NCBI GenBank assembly: GCA_002352135.1
Contig: DEHW01000128.1
Location: 1 to 7,764, forward strand
Source of the DNA: Lysobacterales bacterium UBA2790
GTDB lineage: Bacteria > Pseudomonadota > Gammaproteobacteria > Xanthomonadales > Xanthomonadaceae
Reading direction: 5' to 3'
DNA length: 7,764 nucleotides
How positions within the stretch are numbered: the stretch's first letter is position 1; each line of letters starts with the position of its first letter. Position numbers and translations under genes: made by a program. Positions 1 to 7,699 of the stretch are shown piece by piece. Below the pieces are notes generated by a model. That model was not told the origin of the DNA. It searched no databases and saw nothing but the letters and a program-made list of their open reading frames with translations.

Positions 1-62
1 AACTCGCGCTGGCTGAGACCTTTCAGGGTGCGCACCGTCTGCAGGCGGAAGCCGATATCCAA
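1..62 (-). CDS. XRE-family HTH transcriptional regulator, N-terminal fragment (PuuR/HTH-cupin-like)
   Basis: Only the first 20 complete codons lie in the window and the rest continues off the left edge. The translation from a TTG codon at 62-60 is LDIGFRLQTVRTLKGLSQRE, which matches the opening of XRE-type helix-turn-helix domains (a G-x-R-L-x-x-x-R start followed by the GLSQRE turn into the recognition region). A purine-rich CGAGG at 74-70, seven bases before the TTG, supports this start. A second in-frame TTG at 80-78 has no ribosome binding site, and an in-frame TAA lies at 95-93, so no longer start is possible beyond it. The gene is divergent from the transaminase. XRE regulators carrying a C-terminal cupin (PuuR type) often sit beside polyamine or omega-amino acid catabolic genes, so local control of the neighbouring genes is a reasonable inference. 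The cupin itself is not visible here. Confidence 0.68.
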   Translation of the reverse strand, partial: MDIGFRLQTVRTLKGLSQRE

Positions 63-84
63 AACGAGACCTCGATTCAATGTT

Positions 85-98
85 GTTGAATATTAAAC
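85..98. promoter_or_regulatory. Near-perfect 14-bp palindrome, candidate operator
   Basis: GTTGAATATTAAAC is symmetric at 12 of 14 positions (GTT..AATATT..AAC, with one mismatched pair). It covers the predicted -10 of the regulator promoter, a position expected for autorepression. It overlaps a second inverted repeat, TTCAA-N5-TTGAA, at 76-90. A related element, GTTTATTCAAC, lies at 212-222 just before the transaminase gene; it equals the palindrome read on the minus strand with three central bases missing. TTGA-AAA-TCAA at 145-155 is a third, weaker relative. Binding by the neighbouring regulator is inferred. Confidence 0.35.
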
Positions 99-119
99 AC
101 CCGGCGATCACGCGGTCAA
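90..119 (-). promoter_or_regulatory. Predicted sigma70 promoter of the divergent regulator
   Basis: On the minus strand TTGACC (119-114) matches the -35 consensus at five of six bases. After an 18-base spacer, TAATAT (95-90) matches the -10 consensus at four of six. Transcription would begin near position 83, leaving a leader of about 20 bases that contains the CGAGG ribosome binding site and ends at the TTG start at 62. The call rests on consensus match and on the good geometry with the start codon. Confidence 0.4.
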
Positions 120-204
120 ACCCCGCAGAGCCCCCATTTAATCCTTGAAAATCAACACAAAAGACACTTCGCCACAGAATCAAACGATCCAACAGACGTC
201 GCTG

Positions 205-233
205 TTGTAAAGTTTATTCAACACTGCTAGCGT
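205..233 (+). promoter_or_regulatory. Weak candidate promoter of the transaminase operon
   Basis: TTGTAA (205-210, four of six -35 matches) is followed after 17 bases by TAGCGT (228-233), a poor -10 helped by the extended TGC at 225-227. Transcription from here would begin near 240, downstream of the GTG at 232, which would favour the ATG at 265 as translation start. The TTCAAC element at 217-222 lies in the spacer, so a repressor bound there would block the promoter. The -10 is weak and an activator or another sigma factor may be involved. Confidence 0.2.
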
Positions 234-264
234 GCCTGCACCCATTCACAGCACCGCCCCGACC

Positions 265-1614
265 ATGTCCGAATCCAGCTCCGTACACCAGGCCGCGATC
301 AGCGCCCCCGAACACAACGACGCCTTCTGGATGCCGTTCACTGCCAATCGGCAGTTCAAGAAAGCCCCTCGCCTGCTCGCCTCGGCCGCGGGCATGCATT
401 ACAAGGCAGTCGACGGACGCACCATTCTGGACGGAACCGCCGGTCTGTGGTGTTGCAATGCGGGACATTCGCGCCCGGGCATCGTGCAGGCCATTGCCGA
501 CCAAGCTGCCACGCTGGATTTCGCGCCCACCTTCCAGATGGGTCACCCGCTGCCCTTCGTGCTGGCCGAACGCCTAGCAGAGATCGCTCCCGATCCGCTC
601 AAGCATGTGTTCTTCACCAACTCCGGCTCGGAGTCGGTCGACACCGCGTTGAAGATCGCCATCGCTTATCACCGCGTTCGCGGTGAGGGTCAGCGCACCC
701 GTCTGATCGGTCGTGAAAAGGGCTACCACGGCGTCGGCTTCGGCGGTATCGCGGTCGGCGGATTGCCCAACAACCGCAAGTTCTTCGGGCCTTTGCTGCC
801 CGGCGTGGACCACATGCGCCACACCCTGGACATCGAACGCAATGCCTTCAGCCGCGGGCTGCCCGAATACGGCGTGGAACTGGCGGAAGACCTGGAACGC
901 ATCATCGCCCTGCATGACGCCAGCACCATCGCGGCAGTGATCATCGAGCCGATTTCCGGCAGCGCGGGCGTGGTCCTGCCGCCGAAAGGCTATCTGCAGC
1001 GCGTCCGCGAGATCTGCAGCAAGCACGGCATCCTGCTGATCATGGACGAAGTGATTACCGGCTTCGGGCGCGTTGGCGACGCCTTCGCCGCGCAACGATT
1101 CGGGGTGATTCCCGACATGATCACCACCGCCAAGGGACTGACCAGCGGCACTGTGCCGATGGGTGCGGTGTTTACCTCCAACGCCATCCACGACGCCTTC
1201 ATGAACGGACCGGATGGCGCCATCGAACTGTTCCATGGCTACACCTATTCCGGCCATCCACTGGCTTGTGCGGCAGCCCTCGCCACGCTCGACATCTACC
1301 GCGACGAAGATCTGTTCAACGCCGCACAACGTCACGAGCAGTACTGGGAAGACCGCCTGCATGCGCTGAAAGGACTGCCGAACCTCATCGACATTCGCAA
1401 CTTCGGCCTGATCGGTGCCATCGAGCTGGCGCCACGTCCCGGTGCAGTCGGCGCACGCGGCTACGAAGTGTTCACGCGCGCCTTCTACGATCACGATCTG
1501 CTGGTGCGCGCCACGGGCGACGTGATCGCCATGTCGCCGCCACTGATTCTGCAGCGCGAGCACATCGATCAGATCTTTGATCGTCTGGAACGCGCCCTGC
1601 GCGCCACCGCCTGA
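265..1614 (+). CDS. bauA: Omega-amino acid (beta-alanine):pyruvate transaminase, class III PLP-dependent
   Basis: This cytosolic enzyme moves the terminal amino group of an omega-amino acid, typically beta-alanine, to pyruvate, giving malonate semialdehyde and alanine. The 449 residues match the usual length of about 450. The N-terminal [10 protein letters not shown], the [15 protein letters not shown] cofactor-binding segment, GYHGVGFGG, the PLP-contacting aspartate in [12 protein letters not shown] (D261), the Schiff-base lysine in TTAKGLTSG (K290) and the [16 protein letters not shown] segment are all present and intact. The N-terminal half resembles Pseudomonas BauA more than the putrescine transaminase SpuC, but related substrates (GABA, putrescine, other amines) cannot be excluded. 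The open frame extends to a GTG at 232. I prefer the ATG at 265 because the resulting length fits BauA and the only promoter candidate would start transcription after the GTG. Neither start has a clear Shine-Dalgarno. It is first in an apparent operon with mmsA, 20 bp downstream. Confidence 0.9.
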   Translation: MSESSSVHQAAISAPEHNDAFWMPFTANRQFKKAPRLLASAAGMHYKAVDGRTILDGTAGLWCCNAGHSRPGIVQAIADQAATLDFAPTFQMGHPLPFVLAERLAEIAPDPLKHVFFTNSGSESVDTALKIAIAYHRVRGEGQRTRLIGREKGYHGVGFGGIAVGGLPNNRKFFGPLLPGVDHMRHTLDIERNAFSRGLPEYGVELAEDLERIIALHDASTIAAVIIEPISGSAGVVLPPKGYLQRVREICSKHGILLIMDEVITGFGRVGDAFAAQRFGVIPDMITTAKGLTSGTVPMGAVFTSNAIHDAFMNGPDGAIELFHGYTYSGHPLACAAALATLDIYRDEDLFNAAQRHEQYWEDRLHALKGLPNLIDIRNFGLIGAIELAPRPGAVGARGYEVFTRAFYDHDLLVRATGDVIAMSPPLILQREHIDQIFDRLERALRATA

Positions 1615-1634
1615 GCGCCAGGGAGCACGCCACG

Positions 1635-3131
<1,497 letters not shown>

Positions 3132-3140
3132 TTGCCCTGT

Positions 3141-3161
3141 GCCGGAGGCTCAACTTCCGGC
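3141..3161 (+). repeat. Stem-loop just after mmsA
   Basis: Arms 3141-3148 and 3154-3161 (core GCCGGA/TCCGGC) form an eight-pair stem with one G-U wobble and a five-base loop, starting ten bases after the mmsA stop codon. There is no following T-tract, so it is not a standard intrinsic terminator. It could stabilise the 3' end of the upstream message or attenuate read-through into the ureohydrolase gene. Confidence 0.4.
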
Positions 3162-3165
3162 CACC

Positions 3166-3225
3166 GGTGACGTCGTCCCGGCGCTGGATAGCGGAATGAC
3201 GATCTCAGAACCTTGAGACGTCACC
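3166..3225 (+). repeat. Nested, mutually exclusive inverted repeats ahead of the ureohydrolase start (REP-like)
   Basis: The outer pair is a perfect 9-bp inverted repeat, GGTGACGTC (3166-3174) with GACGTCACC (3217-3225); its right arm ends on the base before the ATG at 3226. The inner pair, CGTCGTCCCG (3171-3180) with CGGAATGACG (3192-3201), forms a ten-position stem with eight Watson-Crick pairs, one G-U and one mismatch around an 11-base loop. The bases CGTC at 3171-3174 belong to both left arms, so the two stems cannot form together. The inner hairpin, with its GAATGACG arm, resembles REP/palindromic elements scattered between genes in Xanthomonadales. The outer stem would cover the weak GAG ribosome binding site at 3215-3217. 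Any regulatory effect is inferred. Confidence 0.4.
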
Positions 3226-4221
3226 ATGTCCGATCAACGCCTCCACGACCAACTCAGCACCGCCACGCCCAGGGCCATCGATTCAGCGATCACGCGTCCA
3301 TCGCCTTACGGCACCTTGGCCGAGCCCACCTACAGCGGCATCACCAGTTTCCTGCGTCGCCCTTACCGCAAGGATTTGCGTGATACCGACGTCGCTGTTT
3401 TTGGCGCACCGTTCGATCTTGCCACCACCAATCGGCCTGGCGCCCGCCTCGGTCCCCGCGCCATTCGCAGCGCGTCCGCATCCCTCGCCTGGTGTCCGCC
3501 CTATCGCTGGGGCTTTGATCCTCTGGATCGGCTGAGCGTGGTCGATTTTGGCGACCTGTACTTCGACCCGGGCCGACCCGCAGATATTCCGCAAGGACTG
3601 TACGAACAAGTGCGCGACATCCTCTCGCACGATGTTCTGCCCTTGGCGCTGGGTGGCGATCATTTCGTCAGCTTCCCCATTTTGCGCGCGCTCAGCGAGC
3701 GGCACGGGCCGATTTCGTTGATCCACTTCGATGCGCATAGCGACACCTGGCGCGATGAAGATGATCGCGTCGACCACGGCACCATGTTCTTTCACGCCGC
3801 CCGACTGGGCTACGTCGATCCGTCAACATCGATCCAGCTCGGCATGCGCACCTTCAATGAAGAAACTCACGGCTTTCAGGTCTGCGATGCCGAATGGTTG
3901 CATGCACAAGGCATCGATCGGGCGTTGCATGCAATCCATTCGCGAGTTGGACAACGTCCCTGCTACGTGAGTTTCGACATCGACTTTCTCGATCCCGCCT
4001 TCGCGCCCGGCACGGGCACGCCCGTCTGCGGCGGATTCAGCACGCATGAGGCACTGCGGATGGTCCGCGGCTTGGCGAGTTTGAATGTCATCGGCATGGA
4101 CGTGGTGGAAGTCGCTCCCGCTTACGACCATGCCGAGATCACGGCCCTCGCAGCGGCCAGCATTGCGCATGAACTGCTCGCCGTGGTGGCCAGCCGTCGG
4201 CCGTGTCGGCACGACGACTGA
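3226..4221 (+). CDS. speB: Agmatinase-family ureohydrolase (agmatinase or guanidino-acid hydrolase)
   Basis: This cytosolic binuclear manganese hydrolase cleaves a guanidino compound to urea and the matching amine, classically agmatine to putrescine. All metal ligands are present: H146 in GGDHF, D169, H171 and D173 in HFDAHSDTW, and D251 and D253 in FDIDFLDPAFAPGTGTP. Their spacing agrees with E. coli SpeB. Sequence around them (DHGTMFF, SIQLGMRTF, GMDVVEVAPAYDHAEITALAAA) looks more like SpeB than like Pseudomonas GpuA or GbuA. The 331 residues are about 25 more than E. coli SpeB, mostly an N-terminal extension. The ribosome binding site is weak (GAG at 3215-3217, eight bases before ATG) and could be hidden in a hairpin. 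It lies 94 bp after mmsA on the same strand and may belong to the same transcript. In that context 3-guanidinopropionate, giving beta-alanine, is a credible alternative substrate. The symbol reflects family resemblance, not proven specificity. Confidence 0.88.
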   Translation: MSDQRLHDQLSTATPRAIDSAITRPSPYGTLAEPTYSGITSFLRRPYRKDLRDTDVAVFGAPFDLATTNRPGARLGPRAIRSASASLAWCPPYRWGFDPLDRLSVVDFGDLYFDPGRPADIPQGLYEQVRDILSHDVLPLALGGDHFVSFPILRALSERHGPISLIHFDAHSDTWRDEDDRVDHGTMFFHAARLGYVDPSTSIQLGMRTFNEETHGFQVCDAEWLHAQGIDRALHAIHSRVGQRPCYVSFDIDFLDPAFAPGTGTPVCGGFSTHEALRMVRGLASLNVIGMDVVEVAPAYDHAEITALAAASIAHELLAVVASRRPCRHDD

Positions 4222-4235
4222 CCACACAGCACGAA

Positions 4236-4913
4236 TTACGGTGCGTTGCCACTGAAACGCTTCGGCTCGGCGCCGACCACCGCGCCAATCCGGGCACTGT
4301 CGTGCACGAACAGCTCGACCTCGCGCTCGAAACGCAGTTCGCCGCGCACTTCGCTGTGCGCACCAATCACGATCTTCGGCACCCGACGGTTGCTGTTGCC
4401 GTTGAACCAGCCGCCACTGGGCTTCTCAACAAGAATGCGGCCCGCCACTACACTGCCGTCCAGCACCGAGATATCCCCGTTGACGGTATTCAGATCGCCG
4501 CTCACCTGTACCGCGCTAAGGTGAATCTCGCCGTTCACGGTTTCCAGCGATTGACTCACGCTGCTGCCTGACTCGATGCGGATTTCGCCGTTGACCGTCT
4601 CGGCACTACCCAGACGAACAGCCTGACCCACCTCGATCTCACCATTCACGGTTTCGGCTTGGTCGACCTCGGCCTGATCACCGATGCGGATCGCACCATT
4701 GACGGTATCGGCGGAGTGCACCACCACGCCGCCATCGATGGTGATGTCGCCATTCACCGTGTCCAGGCTGTCGTAAGCCTCGCCCGCACGGGCATGAATA
4801 CTGGCATTGACCTTGTCGATATCACGCGCTGCGTGTGCGCCAGAAGCGGCCAACAGCAAGGCGGTCAGCAGTACGGTACGGCGGGAGGTGAGACGAAAAG
4901 AAAGACGCTTCAT
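4236..4913 (-). CDS. Exported beta-solenoid protein with TVNG repeats, function unknown
   Basis: The 225-residue product has a Sec signal peptide (basic MKRLSFRLTSRR, a Leu/Ala core, cleavage after AHA at about residue 28), so it is periplasmic, surface-bound or secreted. The mature part has six close copies of [L/A]-x-T-V-N-G-x-I-x-[I/V/L], with the T at residues 52, 70, 88, 106, 125 and 143, plus a degenerate leading copy (DKVNASI, 33-39) in the same 18-residue phase. Such periodicity with an invariant Asn-Gly suggests a parallel beta-helix with a stacked asparagine ladder, as in DUF4097-like or bactofilin-like folds. A loop near residues 164-179 separates a last strand-rich segment (IVIGAHSEVRGELRF...). 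The ATG at 4913 is chosen because GAGGA (4923-4919) lies five bases upstream and the signal peptide starts there; the longer frame from 4976 adds an implausible leader. It follows the protease gene by 84 bp on the same strand. I recognise no enzymatic motif. Confidence 0.82.
   Translation of the reverse strand: MKRLSFRLTSRRTVLLTALLLAASGAHAARDIDKVNASIHARAGEAYDSLDTVNGDITIDGGVVVHSADTVNGAIRIGDQAEVDQAETVNGEIEVGQAVRLGSAETVNGEIRIESGSSVSQSLETVNGEIHLSAVQVSGDLNTVNGDISVLDGSVVAGRILVEKPSGGWFNGNSNRRVPKIVIGAHSEVRGELRFEREVELFVHDSARIGAVVGAEPKRFSGNAP
4477..4760 (-). repeat. Six-copy TVNG-coding tandem motif (54/57-bp period)
   Basis: The 11-base block encoding T-V-N-G recurs on the minus strand with left edges at 4477, 4531, 4588, 4642, 4696 and 4750, so spacings are 54, 57, 54, 54 and 54 bases. 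All are multiples of three, and the copies differ mostly at third codon positions (for example CCGTTGACGGT against CCATTCACCGT). This shows selection on the protein repeat rather than recent DNA duplication. The one 57-base step marks a one-residue insertion in that coil. Confidence 0.85.
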
Positions 4914-4997
4914 GGCAATCCTCGGGTTGACGACAACAGGTGTCGGGTGCCAAGTCGGATGCAGCATGAAGCTCACCGGTTTAAAGCCTGCGCATGC

Positions 4998-7508
4998 TCA
5001 CTCAAACCCGTTCGCGAAGAGGTCGTCCGGGCCGTGAAATTCCACCGGAGTCGACAGCGCAGCAGTGTTGTTGGCGGAGCTGATATCGAGAATCGTGCCG
5101 CTGACGGCCGCGCTGGCGCTCAAGTTGGCGCTGCCCGCGTAGTTCGCAGGCAGCAGAACATTGACCGACGCGGCACGACTACTACCCCCGGCCAGCGTGG
5201 ACAGTCCCGTGCAGGTCACCGCGCCTCCGCTGTGCGTGCAGTTGTAGCCACTTCCGCTGGCACTCTGAAAGCTCACGCCGACGGGCAGGCTCAAGGTCAA
5301 GGTCGGCGTGGACGGCTGACCCGCCACCATGTTGATGGCCGTCACCGTGTAAGTCAGCGGTGAACCGACCGGCGCCGGGTTGAGGTTGATGCTCAAGGCC
5401 ACCGACAGATCGGTACGCAGTTGTACTGGCGTGCTCAGCGTCGCGGTGTTGTTTGCCGTATTGCTGTCGGTGATGCTGCCACTGACGGTGGCGGAGGCGG
5501 CCAAGTTGGACGCACCCGAATAGTTGGAAGGCAGCGCCACGGTAATCGTCGCGGCGCGGTTGCTGCCTGAGGCCAGCGCAGAGGTGCCCGTGCAGGTCAC
5601 CGTGCTGCTGCTGTGCGTGCAATTGAAGCCGCTGCCCGTCGCGGTGGAAAACGTTACGCCGGGTGGCAGCGTCAGCGCGATGGTGGGCGTCGAGGACTGT
5701 GCGCCAGCGGCGTTGCTCACAGTGGCGGTATAGACGAGATTGCTACCAGTCGGCGCAGGGTTCTGATTGATCGACAGCGCCGCCGACAGATCGGTACGCA
5801 GTTGCACCGGGGTGCTCAGCGTGGCGGTGTTGTTTGCCGCGTTGTTGTCCGCGACGCTGCCTGTGACGGTGGTGGACGCCGACAGATTGGCCGCACCCGA
5901 ATAGTTGGCTGGCAAGGCCACGGTAATCGTCGCCGAGCGATTGCTGCCCGCCGCCAAGGTGGAGGTTCCCGCGCAGGTCACGGTGCCACTGCTATGGCTG
6001 CAACTGAAACCGCTGCCGGTTGCCGAAGAATAGGTCACACCGCTCGGCAAGGTCACCGTCACCGTGGGCGTTGAAGGATCGCCACCCGAGGCATTGCTGA
6101 CTGTCGCGGTGTAGACGAGATTGGATCCGGTCGGTGCAGGGTTCTGATTGATCGACAGCGCCGCCGACAGATCTGCACTGGCCGCCGCTGCAAACGGAGC
6201 GAGGCAACTGGGGCTGCTGCTGGCACGCGAGGCAAGATGTTGCAGCATGCGGGTGGGCACGCGCTCCGGGGCGACACCATACGGATGACCCGCGCCGAGA
6301 ATCTGGGTGATGTTGGAATTGCCAGGCGACAGGAAATGGCAATAGCTCATCAAGGTGCCACTGCCCGCACCGGGCGGTCCGGGCAAACTCGCGGCACCAG
6401 AATGACAGGTGGCACCCGACATCGTCTCACCGCCATAACACTGATCAATCGGCGAGGCATTGCCATTCAAACCGCCATAACAATGGGTGTGCGGTGAATT
6501 GAAGTTGTGGCCCAACTCATGTCCGACCACGTAGCGCTCGATGGAGAGGAAACTGCTGTTACCGCTCATGCCGAAGGTGGTGCCATAGCCACCGCCGAAA
6601 TTGCCGCTGCCACTGATGGACGAACAGCCAGTTGGTGCCGTTGTGCTGAACCCGCTGCTGCACAACACGCCTATCCACGCGATTCCTGACCAACCGCCGC
6701 CGCTTGGGGTCTTGCCGCTCAGCATGTGCGCGGTGGTCCGCGTGATGCCGGTGTAGTTGGTGTTCCATTCTCTGCCAAAGGCGTAGAGCTGGCAGGCCGG
6801 CGTGGTCTCGGTCCACGGATCACTGCTGGTGCTGCGGACTTCCAGATGGGTGACCTGGATTTCGGTATTCGCTTCGCCTTCGTAGATCGATGAAATGGAC
6901 GCAATCAGCCCGCCGACGTAGGTCTGCAATGCCGCACTGCTGCCGAGTTTCTGATACAGCTCGAAGTCCGTGTCGATGGCCAAGCGCACGCCATAGGTCG
7001 ATCCGGTCACAGCTTCCGGTGTCAGTGATTGCAGGGCCTGCGCATCACGTGTGTCTTCGGGTGCGATCGGCAAGTGATCGCTGCACATGCCATTCTCGCT
7101 GGGCGACTTGGCGACGCGCTGCAACCATGCGCGCACGTCGGTGTCGTTGACCAGCGCAGCGCGGATTGAGGTGGGCGAACCCGCGAACTTCAACGTTTCT
7201 TTCGGTGTCTGGATGAAGCCATCCACGCTGCCTTCTGGGGTTTCGATCAACAGCACCTCGCTGCCGCTGCCATCCAGAGTGCGCCCCACCCAATAGCGCG
7301 CCTTGGGCAGCTCCAGCGCCCTTGCGCCGAGCGGGCCGTGCTCGACCAGTCGGAAGTCCTTGGCGAACGGAAAAGATTCGCGCAACTCAAGCTCGACGGC
7401 GCTTTGCTTGTCCTCGCGCCAGACGCTACGCAGCGTCGACTCGCTCGCGCTGCAAACGCTGATCAGCAGCGCGCAAAATGCAAAAATCCATTGACTGGTC
7501 TGTTTCAT
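4998..7508 (-). CDS. Secreted metzincin (reprolysin-like M12) zinc protease with three DUF11 repeats
   Basis: The 836-residue product begins with a Sec signal peptide (MKQTSQWIFAFCALLISVCSA). Next is a propeptide-like region to about residue 170 (with VDGFIQTPKETLKF), then a metzincin catalytic domain with the zinc motif HELGHNFNSPH (ligands H330, H334, H340; catalytic E331) and a Met-turn, LMSYCH, around M387. Several cysteines here suggest disulfides outside the cytoplasm. From about residue 446 to 826 come three 127-residue repeats of the DUF11 type, each starting DLS.ALSIN.NPAP and with a conserved cysteine pair (as in NCTHS..TVTCTG). The protein ends PDDLFANGFE. The ATG at 7508 is chosen because AGGGGG (7519-7514) lies five bases upstream and the signal peptide starts there; the open frame continues upstream without a better start. 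It should degrade extracellular protein, with DUF11 domains as stalk or surface-binding modules. The substrate is unknown. Confidence 0.9.
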   Translation of the reverse strand: MKQTSQWIFAFCALLISVCSASESTLRSVWREDKQSAVELELRESFPFAKDFRLVEHGPLGARALELPKARYWVGRTLDGSGSEVLLIETPEGSVDGFIQTPKETLKFAGSPTSIRAALVNDTDVRAWLQRVAKSPSENGMCSDHLPIAPEDTRDAQALQSLTPEAVTGSTYGVRLAIDTDFELYQKLGSSAALQTYVGGLIASISSIYEGEANTEIQVTHLEVRSTSSDPWTETTPACQLYAFGREWNTNYTGITRTTAHMLSGKTPSGGGWSGIAWIGVLCSSGFSTTAPTGCSSISGSGNFGGGYGTTFGMSGNSSFLSIERYVVGHELGHNFNSPHTHCYGGLNGNASPIDQCYGGETMSGATCHSGAASLPGPPGAGSGTLMSYCHFLSPGNSNITQILGAGHPYGVAPERVPTRMLQHLASRASSSPSCLAPFAAAASADLSAALSINQNPAPTGSNLVYTATVSNASGGDPSTPTVTVTLPSGVTYSSATGSGFSCSHSSGTVTCAGTSTLAAGSNRSATITVALPANYSGAANLSASTTVTGSVADNNAANNTATLSTPVQLRTDLSAALSINQNPAPTGSNLVYTATVSNAAGAQSSTPTIALTLPPGVTFSTATGSGFNCTHSSSTVTCTGTSALASGSNRAATITVALPSNYSGASNLAASATVSGSITDSNTANNTATLSTPVQLRTDLSVALSINLNPAPVGSPLTYTVTAINMVAGQPSTPTLTLSLPVGVSFQSASGSGYNCTHSGGAVTCTGLSTLAGGSSRAASVNVLLPANYAGSANLSASAAVSGTILDISSANNTAALSTPVEFHGPDDLFANGFE
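5031..6173 (-). repeat. Three in-frame tandem 381-bp repeats encoding DUF11 domains
   Basis: The units run 6173-5793, 5792-5412 and 5411-5031, each exactly 381 bases (127 codons) with no length variation. Units 1 and 2 share 38 identical bases at their starts, and the unit 1/2 and 2/3 junctions (the TLSTPVQLRTDLS-coding region) are also nearly identical. Unit 3 has diverged more at its start (SINLNPAPVGSPLTYTVTAIN). The pattern fits tandem duplication, with units 1 and 2 separating later or being homogenised by recombination. Confidence 0.88.
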
Positions 7509-7528
7509 GGCTGCCCCCTGGCGACAGT

Positions 7529-7553
7529 GGCCGACAGCATGTCCGCGTCGGCC
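7529..7553 (-). promoter_or_regulatory. Hairpin in the presumed 5' leader of the protease gene
   Basis: A perfect 7-bp inverted repeat, GGCCGAC (7529-7535) with GTCGGCC (7547-7553), encloses 11 bases. It ends 20 bases before the protease ATG (7508) and nine bases before its AGGGGG ribosome binding site. If transcribed it would form a GC-rich stem close to the ribosome landing site. Without a mapped transcription start it could also be a protein-binding DNA site. Confidence 0.35.
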
Positions 7554-7604
7554 TGAGTCGTGTGTGACTGCAGTAACGAATACGCAAGCCGTGGCATCCA
7601 AGCG

Positions 7605-7620
7605 ACGCATCGTCATGCGT
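7605..7620. repeat. Small perfect inverted repeat in the protease-gpmI divergent region
   Basis: ACGCAT (7605-7610) and ATGCGT (7615-7620) flank CGTC. The 6-bp arms and four-base loop are the most compact palindrome in the 191-bp region between the two divergent genes. It may be an operator or have no function; arms of this length can arise by chance. Confidence 0.25.
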
Positions 7621-7651
7621 GCGAGGGCACCACGGAGAGAGACATCGCGCG

Positions 7652-7669
7652 CTTGGGTATCATGCCAAG
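7652..7669. promoter_or_regulatory. CTTGG-N8-CCAAG palindrome around a possible gpmI -10
   Basis: CTTGG (7652-7656) and CCAAG (7665-7669) flank eight bases that contain TATCAT (7658-7663), a five-of-six match to the sigma70 -10. Transcription from it would begin near 7670 and give a gpmI leader of about 30 bases. I found no convincing -35 at the expected distance (around 7635-7640 the sequence is GAGAGA), so the promoter is tentative. The palindrome may be a repressor site. Confidence 0.25.
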
Positions 7670-7699
7670 TCTGTCCCTGCCCGCCACCGGAGTGCGCCC

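Noticed and set aside
3141..3161. Intrinsic terminator after mmsA
   Set aside because: The stem is present but CACCGGTGACG follows instead of a T-run, so I list it only as a stem-loop.
4477..4760. Regularly spaced short repeats that at first look like a CRISPR array
   Set aside because: The repeated block is only about 11 imperfect bases, the spacing is always a multiple of three, and the variation is at codon third positions. It encodes a protein repeat.
4914..4976. Upstream ATG at 4976 as start of the solenoid protein
   Set aside because: The extra 21 residues precede a classic signal peptide, and the ATG at 4913 has a well-placed GAGGA.
4659..5363. Plus-strand 234-codon frame opposite the solenoid and protease genes
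   Set aside because: The product is Arg/Gly/Ala-rich without motifs and crosses the boundary between two minus-strand genes that have signal peptides and ribosome binding sites.
7440..7508. Lipoprotein signal in the protease (LISVC)
   Set aside because: The residue before the cysteine is Val, whereas lipoboxes need Gly, Ala or Ser there. Cleavage after CSA by signal peptidase I fits better.
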